Below are positions 23,519 through 35,202 of a stretch of 64,000 nucleotides of DNA, piece by piece. The stretch covers positions 74,337,191 through 74,401,190 of the forward strand of contig CM053269.1 of NCBI GenBank assembly GCA_028583415.1. The letters are read 5' to 3'. This DNA comes from Protea cynaroides (lineage: Eukaryota > Streptophyta > Magnoliopsida > Proteales > Proteaceae). The notes under the pieces are model-generated. The model ran no database searches, was not told where the DNA came from, and was given only the letters and a program-made list of their open reading frames with translations. The stretch's first letter is position 1. Each line of letters opens with the position of its first letter. Both the position numbers and the translations under genes were made by a program.

Positions 23519-25036
23519 TTACTCTCTCCTCTTCCTCGGGGACTCCACTTTTGCCCCTTTTAGCTTGAGCTGCTCTTTTGGTTTTACTTCTCTGTTCCTG
23601 CGGTGCTCCGCTGGTATTTCCTCTATTCTCAATCTCCTCGGGGGCTCCACTCTTGGCTGTACTTCGTGCATTGGCAACATCCTCAGGGGCTGCAATAGTT
23701 CTACCCGTATCCAAAGCTGCTTTTCTGGCGATATTTGATGTATCGCATTTTGTTTTTCCAATGGAATAACAGTATCTATGTTAGCGCAGCAATCCTTGCG
23801 CAATTTCTTTAAGACCTCTGCTGGATCCACATTGCCGATCGCTGTCAATTTTCTCTCCTTCGTATTAACGACAACTGAAACGACTCCTTTTGAAAAAAAA
23901 AAAGAAAAAAAAAAGGGGTGTTAATAAACTCGTTCGCTTTCTTACTTCAAGCTCAAACCAGAAATCTAAATTTTTGAAAACACCAAAGCAGTACCTGAAA
24001 CGGAGGACGCTGCCTTCATGACCTTTTTCTGGCCTTTGTCGTCATGTATTTCTACCTTGAACACCATCAATTTCTGTAACAAAGGGGACAACAGACCATG
24101 AGATCCAATTAGCTAGTTAATATCAAAATAGTGATAAAAGTACGGTCCCGCAGTTGCTTGCAGTGAGTAGGCTCCGACTGTTTGATAATTGATAATAGGC
24201 ATGGATCAAGGAAGCACAAGGGACGGGTTGGCTGGGTCTCCCTCAGTCCATGGCTTCAACCCTGATCCAGCCCGACACTCATTCAGGGCCAGAAATCCCC
24301 AATCCGAGGATATCTCAGCCCAGGCCGCTATTCGGGTTCAGGGAACTTTGTATATATATATATCTAACAAAAATACACACTTTGGAATTGATGAGCATAT
24401 TGATGGTCCGACCAATTAAGCTTGAGATTGATTAGAATTGGAATCGACTAAACCGGTTAGTAATTGGTCTAGTTCTAAGGTATGAGATTGATTAATTAAT
24501 TAATCAGTTTGATTCTCAATCAATTGAAACCCTAACCAATTAATTGAAACCGAACCAACTGACTTCTAGTCACATAAGCACATTGATGCAATATTAGGCT
24601 CCACCCTGCATATAATAGAGATCCCCCACCCTTTAGTTATTCCTATTAGGGTTTCATTTTTTTTTTTTTATATAGGATATATTTCAAAAATATTCCTACT
24701 TGATTTCCCCTCCAGGATAAATAATTTTAGAAGGGCAAAATTTTGTTGGACTTTCTATGGTCTATATTCAATCACCCTGTAGAAGATGCACAATCCCCAC
24801 CCTTGTATATGAATTTCGTAACTCCTTTAAAAGGAGAAAAGGGAAAAAAAAAAAAAAGGAAAAGCAAATCTAACCAAAAGTAATACATGAAAAGGAAACT
24901 CAAACAGTAATTAAAAAAAAATTAAAAAAAATAAAAAATCAAAATCAAAATAAAAAATCATCCTAGAAGTATTTAATATCTACTTTGTGAAGCATATGAA
25001 CTGAATTTGAGGCAAACTAAGAAAACTGACCTTCAT
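23519..25036 (-). CDS. HMA-domain small protein (HPP/HIPP-like), three exons
   Basis: Exon 1 is complement(25031..25036), just ATG-AAG, followed by donor GTCAGTTTTC. Exon 2 is complement(23995..24073), 79 nt, after a TTGTTACAG acceptor. Exon 3 is complement(23519..23886), after TTCAAAAG. The joined frame is 453 nt, 150 residues. Residues 1-70 form an HMA fold (MVFKVEIHDD, KVMKAASSVS, KLTAIGNVDPAEVLKKLRK). The metal-binding CxxC is absent (HDDKGQKK in its place), as in many plant HPP/HIPP proteins. The C-terminus is charged and rich in P, E, R and K; there is no CaaX box. The plus-strand gene at 28910 has the same exon architecture, including the same 79-nt exon 2. Metal binding is therefore unproven. 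The family is linked to metal homeostasis and stress. Confidence 0.75.
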
Positions 25037-25185
25037 TTCTCTTGAGTTTCAAAGATCTGATGGAGAAACAAGTAATCAAGAACAGACGAAACAGAGACTG
25101 AAACAACAGAACTAAAAGACGATATAGAAAGAATGAGAACTCAACTCTAGTTTGATGAGCCTACAAACAATACACTCATAGCCCA

Positions 25186-25193
25186 TATTTAAA
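25186..25193 (-). promoter_or_regulatory. TATA-like element of the minus-strand HMA gene
   Basis: TTTAAATA on the minus strand is about 150 bp upstream of the start codon, inside GTGTTTGTGTTTAAATATGG. It aligns with GTGTTATAAATATGG upstream of the plus-strand HMA gene, so it is the homologous promoter site. Confidence 0.5.
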
Positions 25194-25199
25194 CACAAA

Positions 25200-25443
25200 C
25201 ACTAAGGAAAAAAAATTATATCAAAAAGTGACTCCAGCATGTTTCTTCGAAGGATCAGATTAGTTTATACATAAAATGAGATTCATCCTTATCCTCCACT
25301 TCCCTGCCCCCTCCCCCCAAACCCCCCCAAAAAAAAAATGGTTTATTTATTTATTTATTATTATTTTTTTTTTATAAGATCAAAATTGTTCAGGTTTATT
25401 CATTTCACTTCAAACAAGTCTTGAGCAGTCCGATCCAGTCTAA
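25200..25443. other. Upstream region of the minus-strand HMA gene, A/C homopolymer runs
   Basis: Contains runs of C and A at 25312-25340 and of T near 25365-25376. No element ends are recognised. Confidence 0.4.
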
Positions 25444-25640
25444 CTGTTGGAACCCAGTTCAAAATTTCGAGGTCAACAAAGGGTCTTAAAAATTAGTATA
25501 AAATAATGATGATAAAAATGAGTTTAAATTATAAAGGGATATTCTTAGGCGGCTAGGCATGTGCTGTCACAAATTCAAATCAAACAAACAAGCTTTGGTG
25601 GAGTTGTTTCTCTCAACCATTAACGAGACCGTAACGCCGT
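25444..25640. repeat. Local repeat J, copy 1
   Basis: TTGGAACCCAGTTCAAAATTTC-AGGTCAAC...AGCTTTGGTGG. Related copies lie at 26678-26850, 37640-37830, 39697-39940 and 44585-44820. The copies at 26.7, 37.8, 39.9 and 44.8 kb continue into CGTTTGGTTCGT...CAGTCAGCTT...GCAAAAACA. This is a building block of the local duplication web and is not coding. Confidence 0.7.
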
Positions 25641-25654
25641 TGGGTTCGTTTTTA

Positions 25655-25750
25655 CGTTTTGTATATTATATGTCAGATTAGACGTTCCGAACTCCTAATA
25701 AGCAGTAGCGCTTTTGACCATAAGTTTCCAAATCTTATATTTCGTTTCTG
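25655..25750. repeat. Local repeat K, copy 1 of at least six
   Basis: TATTATATGTCAGATTAGACG...AATAAGCAGTAGCGCTTTTGACC. Related copies are at about 30425-30540, 36102-36205, 38005-38110, 40180-40275 and 45236-45350. It is a good marker for tracing the duplications of this region. Confidence 0.75.
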
Positions 25751-25754
25751 AACT

Positions 25755-26225
25755 TAAGGGTGTCAACCATTGACTGAACCAATTCAGTCCGAACCTGAAA
25801 CTGATTCGGATCAAAATGTTATTGGACATGTTTTAGATTGAGGTATGGTATATTCTATCGGTCTCGGTCTGGTCCGGGCTAACTCCAAACCAATCCGAAA
25901 ATAAGACCAACGAGTCTGAATCCAATAATGATTTGGACCAGACCGATTTAAACCAAACATTAGACTCTAGCTTCATTATTTTCAGTATTTTTGGATGGCC
26001 TTAATAGGTTTCTCACCAGGCTTTCAGCCTGAACCGGTCCAGTAACATCCCAATAAACTGAACCCGATAACATTTCTAAATCGGACAGCCCTGTTAGTTA
26101 ATGCGGACAATGTAGCCCACCCAACCCCAACCTCTTAATGGACATGTTTCGGTCAGGCCTTATAAAGCCCGACACTAATTTGGCTCGGACCAAAACTGAC
26201 TAAGACCGACCCGTTGACACCCCTA
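25755..26225. mobile_element. hAT-type MITE, copy 1
   Basis: Ends AAGGGTGTCAAC on the left and GTTGACACCCCTA on the right. It is collinear with the better-preserved copy at 45346-45819, including flanking K repeat on the left and TCTAAACCTCTTC on the right. The interior is rich in CCGGTC, CCCGAC and GGACC motifs. Confidence 0.75.
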
Positions 26226-27507
26226 TCTAAACCTCTTCTCTGTCCCATTTTTTTCTAAAAATCAATACAAATCTGTTGATCCGATTGATCTGATACCAAT
26301 TACTTGAATCATGATACATGTAGCTAAGGGTATCAATTTTAGGTCTATATCATGTACTCTGACCGTGTTCGATCAATCCAATTATTAAACATGATGGGCT
26401 TAAACTCAGATTGATTATTAAATGAGCGTTTAGAGTGCAAGGATGCAGCTCGACTGAAGATTGCGTTTCCCTTAATTCTTTCTCCCTGCTTCTCTCCCCT
26501 TCTATTAATCTGATACCCTCCCATTTTATTAAGACTTTAAGACACAAACCTGGAGTTCAATCGGAGGACCAACGCATCCACATACGCCGATGGAAGACGA
26601 CGCGTGATATCACTTGCTGGAACCAGGTTTAATCGTTTCACTTCAAGCAAGTTTTGAACAGTCCGATCCAGTCTAAGTATTGGAACCCAGTTCAAAATTT
26701 CCAGGTCAACGAAGAGTCTTAAAAATTAGTATAAAATATTGATGATAAAAATGAATTTAAAATATAAAGGGATATTTGTCGGCGGCTAGCCATGTGCTGT
26801 CACGAATTTCAAACCAAAAAAATAAAAAATAAATAACGCCTTAAGCAGCAACCAAGCTAGCACTCGTTTGGTTCGTCTTTAGGTTTTTTCCTCTAACCAG
26901 TCAGCTTCGGAAAACTTGATTAACATATAATAAAAATCAGTTTAATATTGATTTAAAGCAAAAACAGTCAATCATCATTCCTCGTTAACGTCACGTTTAA
27001 TATTTCAACTAGTGCTAGGCTTACTAGTTTGTGTATATTATATGCATATCCTACTGGTCTTTGTCTGGTCTGGGCTAGTCCGACACCAAAATGTTATTGT
27101 AATAAGGATTTATTATTTTTTCAAATGTCACAAGAAATCTATACTCCCACATGGACAGATGACATGTCCATTCCAACCGTTGGATAGAGAGAACATGGTC
27201 TAGATTACCTACATGTCGAATTTGAAACTCTAATTCAATCAAATACTTCCTAGTTCCTATGTATTGACATACATCTCATGTATGTCCATACATGTGTACG
27301 AGTACTCTAAACATTATTATAACATTCCCCAAGTTTGGAATGGATTACAAAAATGGTAAAATTGAATGGTCCAAATTTGTTTTGTAATATTTCCAAACGT
27401 AACAAACCCTTGTTACAATAATAACAACCCAATTAATAATCAATCCTTATTCTCCAAATAAAAATTCAACCAGTTACTCGGGGAAAGGGCATATAGATGT
27501 TATTAGG
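26226..27507. other. Duplicated non-coding sequence
   Basis: 26226-26450 resembles 45820-46080 (sequence upstream of an HMA fragment). 26650-27080 is another J-type copy. 27081-27507 is AT-rich with nothing recognised. No gene is seen, although the layout suggests that an HMA copy could once have followed this block. Confidence 0.5.
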
Positions 27508-27700
27508 GGTGTCAATTTTACCCGGAGAGCTCAGACGGGACCGTACCCATCCTTAGCCCGGACAGGGCTTTGGCTCGACATTTCAGCAAGCATGGCAGGC
27601 TTGGCTTCAACTTTTGTAGGCCTGAGCCCGGGTCAGGCTGGTTCAGGGTTGATACCTCAAACCCAGCCCAGCCCGGTTCAACTTGGCCATGTGTATAATA
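27508..27700. mobile_element. hAT-like terminal fragment
   Basis: Starts TAGGGGTGTCAATTTTACCC, followed by GGGCC/CCCGG-rich subterminal-type sequence (GAGCCCGGGTCAGGC, CCCAGCCCAGCCC). No opposite end is seen. Confidence 0.45.
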
Positions 27701-27886
27701 CCTGTAAATGCCCATGTATGTTTATAATCATAATTAAACTCACCCTTTTAAGGTTTAACCCCAACTTCACGAAACAAACCAAGAGAGGCATGTGCCCTGC
27801 TACCGCAACATGTGGCCGCCACTACTCCAAAGGAATGCGTGCCAATACCCCATATGATGAGGGCTATAGCCAAGAAAAACACATGG

Positions 27887-28200
27887 TTAAATTTTAAATT
27901 TTATAGAATTGTATGGTTGAAGTAGAGGGGAGACAGCACTTACAAAGGTTTTAAGAAAGGTGTAGTCAGGGGTAACTAGCAGCATCCTTCTCAATTCTAT
28001 CTGCTGGAACCTCACACAGATAAGTTCTTCCACATGGGTAAGTTCTTTCCATTTCGGACTCTTCTTCTTTGGTCGGAACGATTTTCGTAAGTTTTTCAAT
28101 GGTGTTAGCATTATGATCAGGGCAACAACACCCTTCTTTCCTGTAGTATTTGAGACTCCTCCAACCTTTGCTGGAGAACCTCAGCATTGAACACGGAGGA
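27887..28200 (-). pseudogene. Host gene fragment, weakly formin FH2-like, copy 1
   Basis: On the minus strand a frame reads AEVLQQRLEESQILQERR, then NANTIEKLTKIVPTKEEESE after a frame change or stop. The I-x-x-L-x-K-x-x-PTKEEE core resembles the LLESLLKMAPTKEEE motif of plant formin FH2 domains. The match is short and could be accidental. The second copy (34493-34703) reads the same block without the break. The fragment is divergently placed about 530 bp from the TATA box of the HMA gene in both duplicates. Confidence 0.35.
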
Positions 28201-28700
28201 AAAGCATAGTCGTCGAAGGGGGAATGGTGGTAAAGATGATAAAATGGCGAGAGGAGAAAGAAAGATGTTAGTGAAAAGTGAAGATTATATTAGACATTTC
28301 TATATAGGTAAGTAGTTTTGTTGTTTTAAATTAGTAAAGGGTAAAATCGACTAATTATCGAATCCACTTAACACATCCTTGGCTGAATGATGGGGAAAAG
28401 TTGTCATTGTTTGAATGTTTTAGAAGTGTACTTAGATTAAGTGTGAACTACCGGGAAAGTTTGAGTAAATTTCCCAAATATAAAATATTAAGCCTGTCTC
28501 TTTCTCTTTCTCTTTTTTATTACTTGAGCCTTTGATTCACCGAAACACACTATATTGACTCCATCTAAGCAAACGTGAGTTAAGAGAGTCAAGACATATA
28601 AAGTATAAAACCCCCCTTTTTTATTTTTTAATATAAAAACCTTTTGCTTCGAAGAAACACGCTAGCTTCACTTATTGGTGATTTATTTATTTTATTTATT
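28201..28700. other. Intergenic region upstream of the plus-strand HMA gene
   Basis: Duplicated at 34704-35190 with the same order. It contains pyrimidine runs and AT-rich stretches. It is the likely promoter region; no further sites can be called. Confidence 0.5.
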
Positions 28701-28721
28701 TTATTATTTCGGTGATTGTGT

Positions 28722-28729
28722 TATAAATA
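28722..28729 (+). promoter_or_regulatory. TATA box of the plus-strand HMA gene
   Basis: TATAAATA about 180 bp upstream of the start codon. The leader after it is CT-rich (CTCATTCCTCGTCTCTCTTTC), like the leaders of the copies at 46.6 and 53.9 kb. Confidence 0.65.
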
Positions 28730-28909
28730 TGGCTTTCGATGGTGTCTTTGTTCGTTGAAGGAAGCATCGCCAGAGATCTCCGAATTCTCATTCCTCGTCT
28801 CTCTTTCTCTGTCCTTCTTCATCAGTTGTGTTATTTCATAGTCTCTGTTTGATCTATATTATTCTTGATTACTTGTTTCCCTCCGTTAGATCTTTAAAAC
28901 TCAGGAGAA

Positions 28910-29494
28910 ATGAAGGTCAGTTTTCTTTGTTTGCCTCAAATTCAGTTCATATGATTCATTTAATTGATTCTTATTATTTTGAAATAAATCTTAACTACTT
29001 ATTCGATGAATTTTGATTTACTGTTCGCGCATCCATTTCCTGATTATTCCTAAGGTGGTTCTGAATCTAATTGGATCTTATGAACTGTTGTCTCTTTTGT
29101 TACAGCAAAGGATGGTGTTCAAGATACAAATATCTGACATTACAACCAAGCAAGCGGCAATTGATGCAATTTCTTACTGTCGAGGTACCGATTTGATGTT
29201 TTCCAAAATTTATATTTCGGGCTTGAAGAAAGAAAGCATATGAGATTAACACCTTCGATTTTTATTTATTTATTTATTTTTTCTTAAGGTGTCGATTCGG
29301 TTGCCGTTAGTATGAGTCGGGCAAGAATGACAGTGATCGGAGATGTGGATCCAAAAGTTGTGGCATTCAAATTGTGCCAGGTTTGCTACACTAAGTTGGA
29401 TACGATTGTGGAGATTGCACCGTTGATCGTTCCTTACGAACAGTCTGTGATGATGATTAACAGTAGGATCCCGAGAAAAAATGCTAGGGGATAA
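28910..29494 (+). CDS. HMA-domain small protein (HPP-like), three exons
   Basis: Exon 1 is 28910-28915 (ATG-AAG, donor GTCAGTTTTC). Exon 2 is 29106-29184 (79 nt, after GTTACAG). Exon 3 is 29289-29494, after TTCTTAAG. The joined frame is 291 nt, 96 residues, with no internal stop. The protein is essentially one HMA domain: MVFKIQISDI for strand 1, AIDAISYCR for helix 1, GVDSVAVSM and MTVIGDVDPKVVAFKLC for the second half. The CxxC metal ligands are missing (SDITTKQ) and there is no CaaX motif. The short tail ends KNARG. Splice sites, phases and exon 2 length match the minus-strand gene exactly. It is probably the functional local copy; expression is unknown. Confidence 0.78.
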
Positions 29495-30420
29495 GTAGGG
29501 GAAACAGTAAACATTGCCAAGAGTGAAGCCTAGGGAATAAGTGGGGAAACAACAAATATGCCCGCGATGTATTTGAGGTTTGCAGAACAGTCTAGGTTCA
29601 TAATTTCGTTGATGCTTTGTTCGTGTTTAATCTGGTTTTGCTTCATTTGTCTCCATCGATCTTGCTAGTCCAGTTCATATTCATACAATGTGTTTTTGTT
29701 TCAAAAACATATTTTTGATGGAGTTCGTATGTATGGATGTGTTTCTGTTATTTTAGAATTAATTGAAAAATCTCTGCTTTCAATTTGATTGGATTGGTTG
29801 TGGAATGTGAACTGAGACCGATCAGCCTAATTTTTAAATGTGTCAGGCTGAGGTCTGGATCAATTATTAAATAGGTACTCACGATGCATGCAAGCGTGTA
29901 GTCCAACCGAATGAACCGAATATGCCTTTAAACCGAACTGAATTTTGATTTAAACCAAACAAATACAACCTAAAGCTAAAAATACAAAAGATTAAATCAT
30001 CTCTTATTCTCTTTCATTTCTTGAGTCTTTCGCTCGTTCTTTTTTCCCTCATGGACGATCACAAGCCTAATAAGAGCATTTTGCAATCTTATAGAAAGGT
30101 ATATAATCTACAATACAAGGACAATTATGGATTAGAAAACCAACGTCTCTCTATTTTTATTTATACTTTGGTATGAGTTTGTTACAGTTCTTTTATAGAC
30201 CGATTAACTCGATTAGCAAAATACTGATTATGGACTGATATCGACCTGTCCGAATATAAACGTGTCCATGTTCTTTCAATGAGGGATCGATGAGTTAAAC
30301 GGGCCGTCACGGTGCAAGGTGTTAAAATTGTGGGGACAGATCATTAATTGCAATTGAGACTGACTGATTGACATCTCTAGCTCTGACCATCATACCAGAA
30401 CCCGAGAACAATAAGCATAT
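29495..30420. other. Downstream region of the HMA gene, duplicated
   Basis: 29810-30400 (ACCGATCAGCCTAATTTTTAAATGTG... to GACATCTCTAGC) is repeated at 35497-36060 and looks like a degenerate hAT-type element with GACCGAT/CCGATTA motifs. No gene is seen. Confidence 0.5.
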
Positions 30421-30424
30421 TTTG

Positions 30425-31050
30425 TATATTATATGTCAGATTATACGTGTTGAACTCAGAATACGCAGCATGCAGCGCTTTTGACCTAGTTGATCTTTAA
30501 GGTCCTAAATCTTGTCTTTGGTTTCTTAATCTCTTTTCAATCCCATTCTATTGGAAAAATTGAGGATCCTTCTCCAACCAGGGAGAGAGAATGAGAGAAA
30601 GATAGCTGAATCAATTGGCACAAGATGGAAACTCCTCTTGCAAATCATTGGCCTGAGCAAGATCGAAGGAAACCTCCTTTCATTTATACCACCGAAGCAT
30701 CTCTCATTGATTCATTCGTAAATCACCCAAGCAAGAAGAACAACCACACGAGCACTTGGTAGTTCCATTCCTACTTTTCCTATCCTCACCTTGAACCAAG
30801 GGTAAGGGAGGAAGTCTTCCAATATCATCTTTATCCTTCGTACAAAAGGGTATTTAACTTAAATAAATTACAAAATTTGACATGTGACTAATTTAGATTC
30901 TATATTATGCCTTATTTATCCAATGACCGAAATGTGTGTATTAACTATCCACGTAACTAAGGTTTCAAGTATCCTATCAATATAGCCCGTATCATAAAAT
31001 ACGTATCGGTATCGACACTAGTCGATACAATACTCCTTGATATGCCACTT
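30425..31050. repeat. Duplicated block (repeat K plus downstream), copy 1
   Basis: Repeat K (30425-30540) leads into a segment homologous to 36240-36545 (GCTGAATCAATTGGCA-AAGATGG) and then a CGTATCG-rich part homologous to 36650-36740. In this copy the small frame seen at 36275 lacks its ATG (ATAGCT) and is broken. Confidence 0.6.
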
Positions 31051-31293
31051 AATTTAAGAAACAAAAAGTGTATTTAAGTGTATCGGCGTATCGAACCGAT
31101 AAGGAGTAATACACCTTGGTACACTTTGATACACTGGATACACATTTGGAACATTTTTTTTGTCAAAAATAAATCTTATCATTTTGTATCTTTTTATATG
31201 ATGATTGTAGTGTGTCGAGCTACCAACTTAGTACATTCTCTTTAATTTTTGGTTTTTATTTTTCATTTTTATTTTTTGGAAAAAAAATAAAAA

Positions 31294-33355
31294 ATTACAC
31301 AGACCTCCCCTTGACAATTCGTTTATTATGCGACATTACCTCGTGCATTTTTTTTTTACATATAGTCAAGTTCATAAAAGTAACAGTAATAACAAAGATT
31401 ATAATATGATGAAAATACCCTTCGAATATTAGTACATAATTTTACTAATATCAGTCGTTCCCCTCCCTCTTTCTTTCTACGCTTCTCCTTGATCTCAATC
31501 GGTGACGACCATTGAACCACCGTTTCTAGCTGCGAGTTCATTCATCGGAAAAACTATTATCGTGTCTTCTTGCAATCGCAAGTACATTCACCCCATGCTC
31601 TCCGTCCACAGCCCATATATCTAAACAAACAAAGTGGAGAATTTTTAAAGGTTTTCTCCAATGAAATCATCTTCAATGCCAATTCCTTCTTCTGCAACTC
31701 CATCGTCTACTGCAAACTACATCTTGCTTTGTTCTTGTGTAAGAAATAGTAGCATCACAAGGAAAAATATATTGTTTAATACCATTTAATAAATATATGA
31801 TATTAAATATAATATCATATATCAAACCATATGATTATGTAATCAACCAATATAGTGTAATAAAATGGAGTATAGACACATACCTAATATGATCTGATGT
31901 AAGTACATCAACTAGGGCTGAGTCGTGTTGGTACACTTTCCTTAAAATTGTGTTTGCCCCCTATACGGTGGAATAGGTCCATGTAAACTAATCTCCAAGA
32001 TAAAACAACCCTTCAGTATGACACCCACCCAGTGTTCACTCACTGTTAGGTGTATGCAGACCCGATGCCTAAGGTTAACAATCCTTTAAAACAAGGATGG
32101 AACAGACTCTATCGATAGATCAGTGTACAGAGAGAGAGAGAGAGAGTTGGAAAGAGAAGGAGGAGAGATATGAATTTTTATAATCAAATCTTGAGTGATT
32201 TGGAATGAGGCAACATCCTCTATTTATAGAAGACAAGTGCCTCTCCAAGGGTCACTACCAAGGGGTATGGGTGTATCTCTTCATACCAAAAGGTATAAGT
32301 CACCACCCTTCCAAAATGATACACTTGAATAGGTCTGTATCCACACCCATATGCATATTCATTTCCCTATCCATATCCATATCCATATCCAACTCAAAAC
32401 AAAATTCAAATTAAATTTCCCTCAAAATTAAAAACAAAACTTTTTGAAACTTTTTCTGTTTTTTCGATATGAAAAACAACATCTTGAAAACTAGTTGAGA
32501 AGTAACAATGATTAAATACAAATAACTTCTCCGCAGAAATATTTTCAAACAATTAAGAGACATTGCGATCAGGTTAAGAGGCACCCAAATTTAAGTACAT
32601 GCAAACAAAAAAAGATTTCAGAATTTTTGCAAACTTTTGATCCCATTAATTAATCATAACCAGCCTATCTCTATTTCTTGATCTTTTTTTTTTTTCCTTC
32701 AAGGGGCCATAGACGCCCATAGAGCTAGCCATCAATTTTATCCTCCAAGATTTTGAGATGGCAGTTCAGTTTCAGGTCATTTGTTCTCTTTTTATTGGGT
32801 TCATCATTTTATGCTGAGCTCGCATAATAGATTTGTTTGTAGAGGTGGAACCGATATCAACATATATAGAACTTGGTGAGAGTGTTTCTTGTGGCTGATG
32901 TGAGAGTATATGAAAATTCTTTTAGGAAGAAATCAAGAAGAACATGAAGGAAGAACCTTACTTTGAAAGTTGCGGATTTTTGCTACGAGAAGAAGACGAA
33001 TTTCCCATTATTCGATCTCTTGCGGAATGCTTCCCTTGGAGAAGAAGGTCAAGAAATCGAACTTAGGTCATTGCTTGCACACTTTCGTTCAAGAGAGCAA
33101 GACGATGTTGGTGAAAGAATTAAGAAAAAAAAAACCCCCAAAATATTGCCTTAGGACTACTAAGGGTGTAAAGGTAACTTCAATGCGAATAAGGGTATTT
33201 TGGTTTTTCAAAAAAATAACCATTGTCCACGTCAGCAACTAATGTCAATTGACTAACATAGTAGACTTCTGTGTCGTAACTATGACTTTTTGAAGGAGAT
33301 TTGTGTAAGTAAAAAACGCATAGGTTAATGTCACGTAATAGATGAATAATCAATA
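31294..33355. mobile_element. TIR DNA element (possibly Mutator-like), copy 1
   Basis: The left end reads TTACACAGACCTCCCCTTGAC then AATTCGTTTATTATG. The right end (about 33290-33355, extended in copy 2 at 37565-37650) gives the inverted form TTACACAGATCCC then AATTCGTTTATTACATGACA. Near the right end is coding-like sequence (33000-33150) shared with copy 2 but with no domain I recognise. 31,880-32,450 has an LTR-like look on the minus strand (CTATAAATAG at 32219), possibly a nested insertion. A (CCATAT)n tract lies at 32363-32392. No transposase is seen. Confidence 0.5.
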
Positions 33356-34489
33356 GATATATGTAGTTGTTTGGTATGACTTAGGATATCTATTTATATT
33401 TAAAATAAATCAATATAATCTGAAATCTATAAATAGATTAGAAAGTATTAATCATTATTATGATAATCTATTATTATTTATTGGGAAATTTATAACTACC
33501 TCCCCTCCCCTCCCCTATTGTTTGTCCGAATTTCAAATTCTTCCCAAAGATTTCAAACAATTACAATCGTTCCTTTTTTACGAATGGTTTTAAACGTAAT
33601 ATTTAATGGACAAGTTTACCCTGGAATGAATTCTTAGCAATAAATCAGTTCCATCATGAAATGACAAATTTAACCTTGTTGTTTCACTTAAAATTAGAAA
33701 AGTATATCCCAACAATTCTCTCCTTTCTCATTTTCGATTCCCATCTCCAACTTCGACTCATTTCTCCAGCGAGCTTCAACTGTAACTCCCGTACGCATCA
33801 ACTCTGGCACTCCCAAACCTACCATTAGCATTTGCATTTCCTCTCGCTCCCCCTCCGCCCCTTGCTGCCTCTCATAACCCTCATTCGCAACATTCCCATA
33901 ATCTACGACTTGAGATTGCGGAGTCTTTCTTTGAGAAGGCATAGGATTATTAACATGTTGCACCTCGGTTTCACCCATTTTAGCAGATGAAGGGCCTAGC
34001 TGAACCCTCATTCCACCATTGCCAGCTAACACAGGACCCGACCTTGTTTGCAGAAATGTTTCGTTTTAGCTTTTGAAATCCATTTTTTTATACTTAAAAC
34101 ACAAAATACGTATACGAGCATCAAAACATGTCCAAATAAGATATTAGATAAGGTTAAATGACACCAGAAAGTGAGAAAATTTTTGCCCCCAATCTAGGAA
34201 TTTGGGGGACAGAATGATTTAAAGTTTGAGTTTGAACGACGAAAATGGAGAGTGGCAAGCCTGCTTTCTCTATGAAAGATAAAATCTCAATTTCATTCAT
34301 AGACTAATAGGAGATAATTCACTACAATACCCTACAGTTAGGTATACCATTCTGAAAGAATGTAGTGGATTGATATCTTATTTTCTTGGGACTTCAAAAA
34401 GATCAATGGCCATGAGCGTTGGATCCAAGCCTTCCATGGGAAAAAAATCGCTCTCTGTTGTCCAGGTTAGGTAGCGAAATGATAATGGA
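33356..34489. other. Intergenic region, probable MITEs, unrecognised minus-strand frame
   Basis: 33360-33480 is AT-rich MITE-like sequence (TTTGGTATGACTTAGGATAT). 33485-33530 has a CCTCCCCTCC repeat. A 112-codon minus-strand frame (34032-33694) is rich in G, E, M and Q and has no recognisable domain; I do not call it a gene. 34080-34480 shows nothing clear. Confidence 0.45.
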
Positions 34490-34492
34490 GGT

Positions 34493-34703
34493 TCACCTCA
34501 CACAGGTAAGTTCTTCCACATGGGTAAGTTTTTTCCATTTCGGACTCTTCTTCTTCTTGGTCGGAGCGATTTTCGTAAGTTTTTCAATGGTGTTAGCATT
34601 AAGATTAGGCAACAATGCCCTTCTTCCTTGTAATATTTGAGACTCCTCCAACCTCTGCTGGAGAACCTCATCATCAAACATGGCAAAAAAGCATAGTCGA
34701 AGG
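34493..34703 (-). pseudogene. Host gene fragment, weakly formin FH2-like, copy 2
   Basis: Reads MFDDEVLQQRLEESQIL then NANTIEKLTKIAPTK in one frame on the minus strand and stops near 34493. It is the duplicate of 27887-28200. PTKEEE has become PTKKKK here. The upstream part of the open frame (to 34780) reads through a region that in copy 1 is not open, so the start is uncertain. Formin similarity is only suggestive. Confidence 0.35.
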
Positions 34704-35202
34704 GGGAATGGTGGTAAAGATGATAAAATGGCGAGAGGAGAGAGAAAGATGTTAGTGAAAGAGAAGATTATATTAGACATTTCAATAGGTAAATAGTTTC
34801 GTTGTTTTAAATTAGTAGAGGGTAAAATCGGCTAATTACTTAATCTACTCAACACATCCTTAGCTGAATGGTGGAAAAGATTGTCATTGTTTGAATAATT
34901 TAGAAGTGTACTTAGATTAAGGTGTGAACTACGGAGAAAATCTGAGTAAGTTTCCCAAATATAAAATATTAAACCGTCTCTTTCTCTTTTTTATTTCTTG
35001 GGCCTTTGATTCACCTAAACATATTATATTGACTCCATCTAAGTAAACGTGAGTCAAGAGAGTCAAGACATATAAAGTATAAAACCCTATTTATTTTTTA
35101 ATATGTAAACCCTTTTGCTTCGAAGAAACACGCTCGATCTCACTTATTGGTGATTTATTATTTTTTTTAAAATTTTTTATTTCGGTGTTTGTGTTTTTAA
35201 AT

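Noticed and set aside
23519..23848. The 109-codon frame taken alone as a gene starting at its internal ATG
   Set aside because: The ATG-less beginning of the HMA domain lies upstream and is reached by clear splice sites, so the internal methionine is not the start.
33694..34032. 112-codon minus-strand frame
   Set aside because: No recognisable domain, no splice or promoter context. The duplicate region does not contain it.
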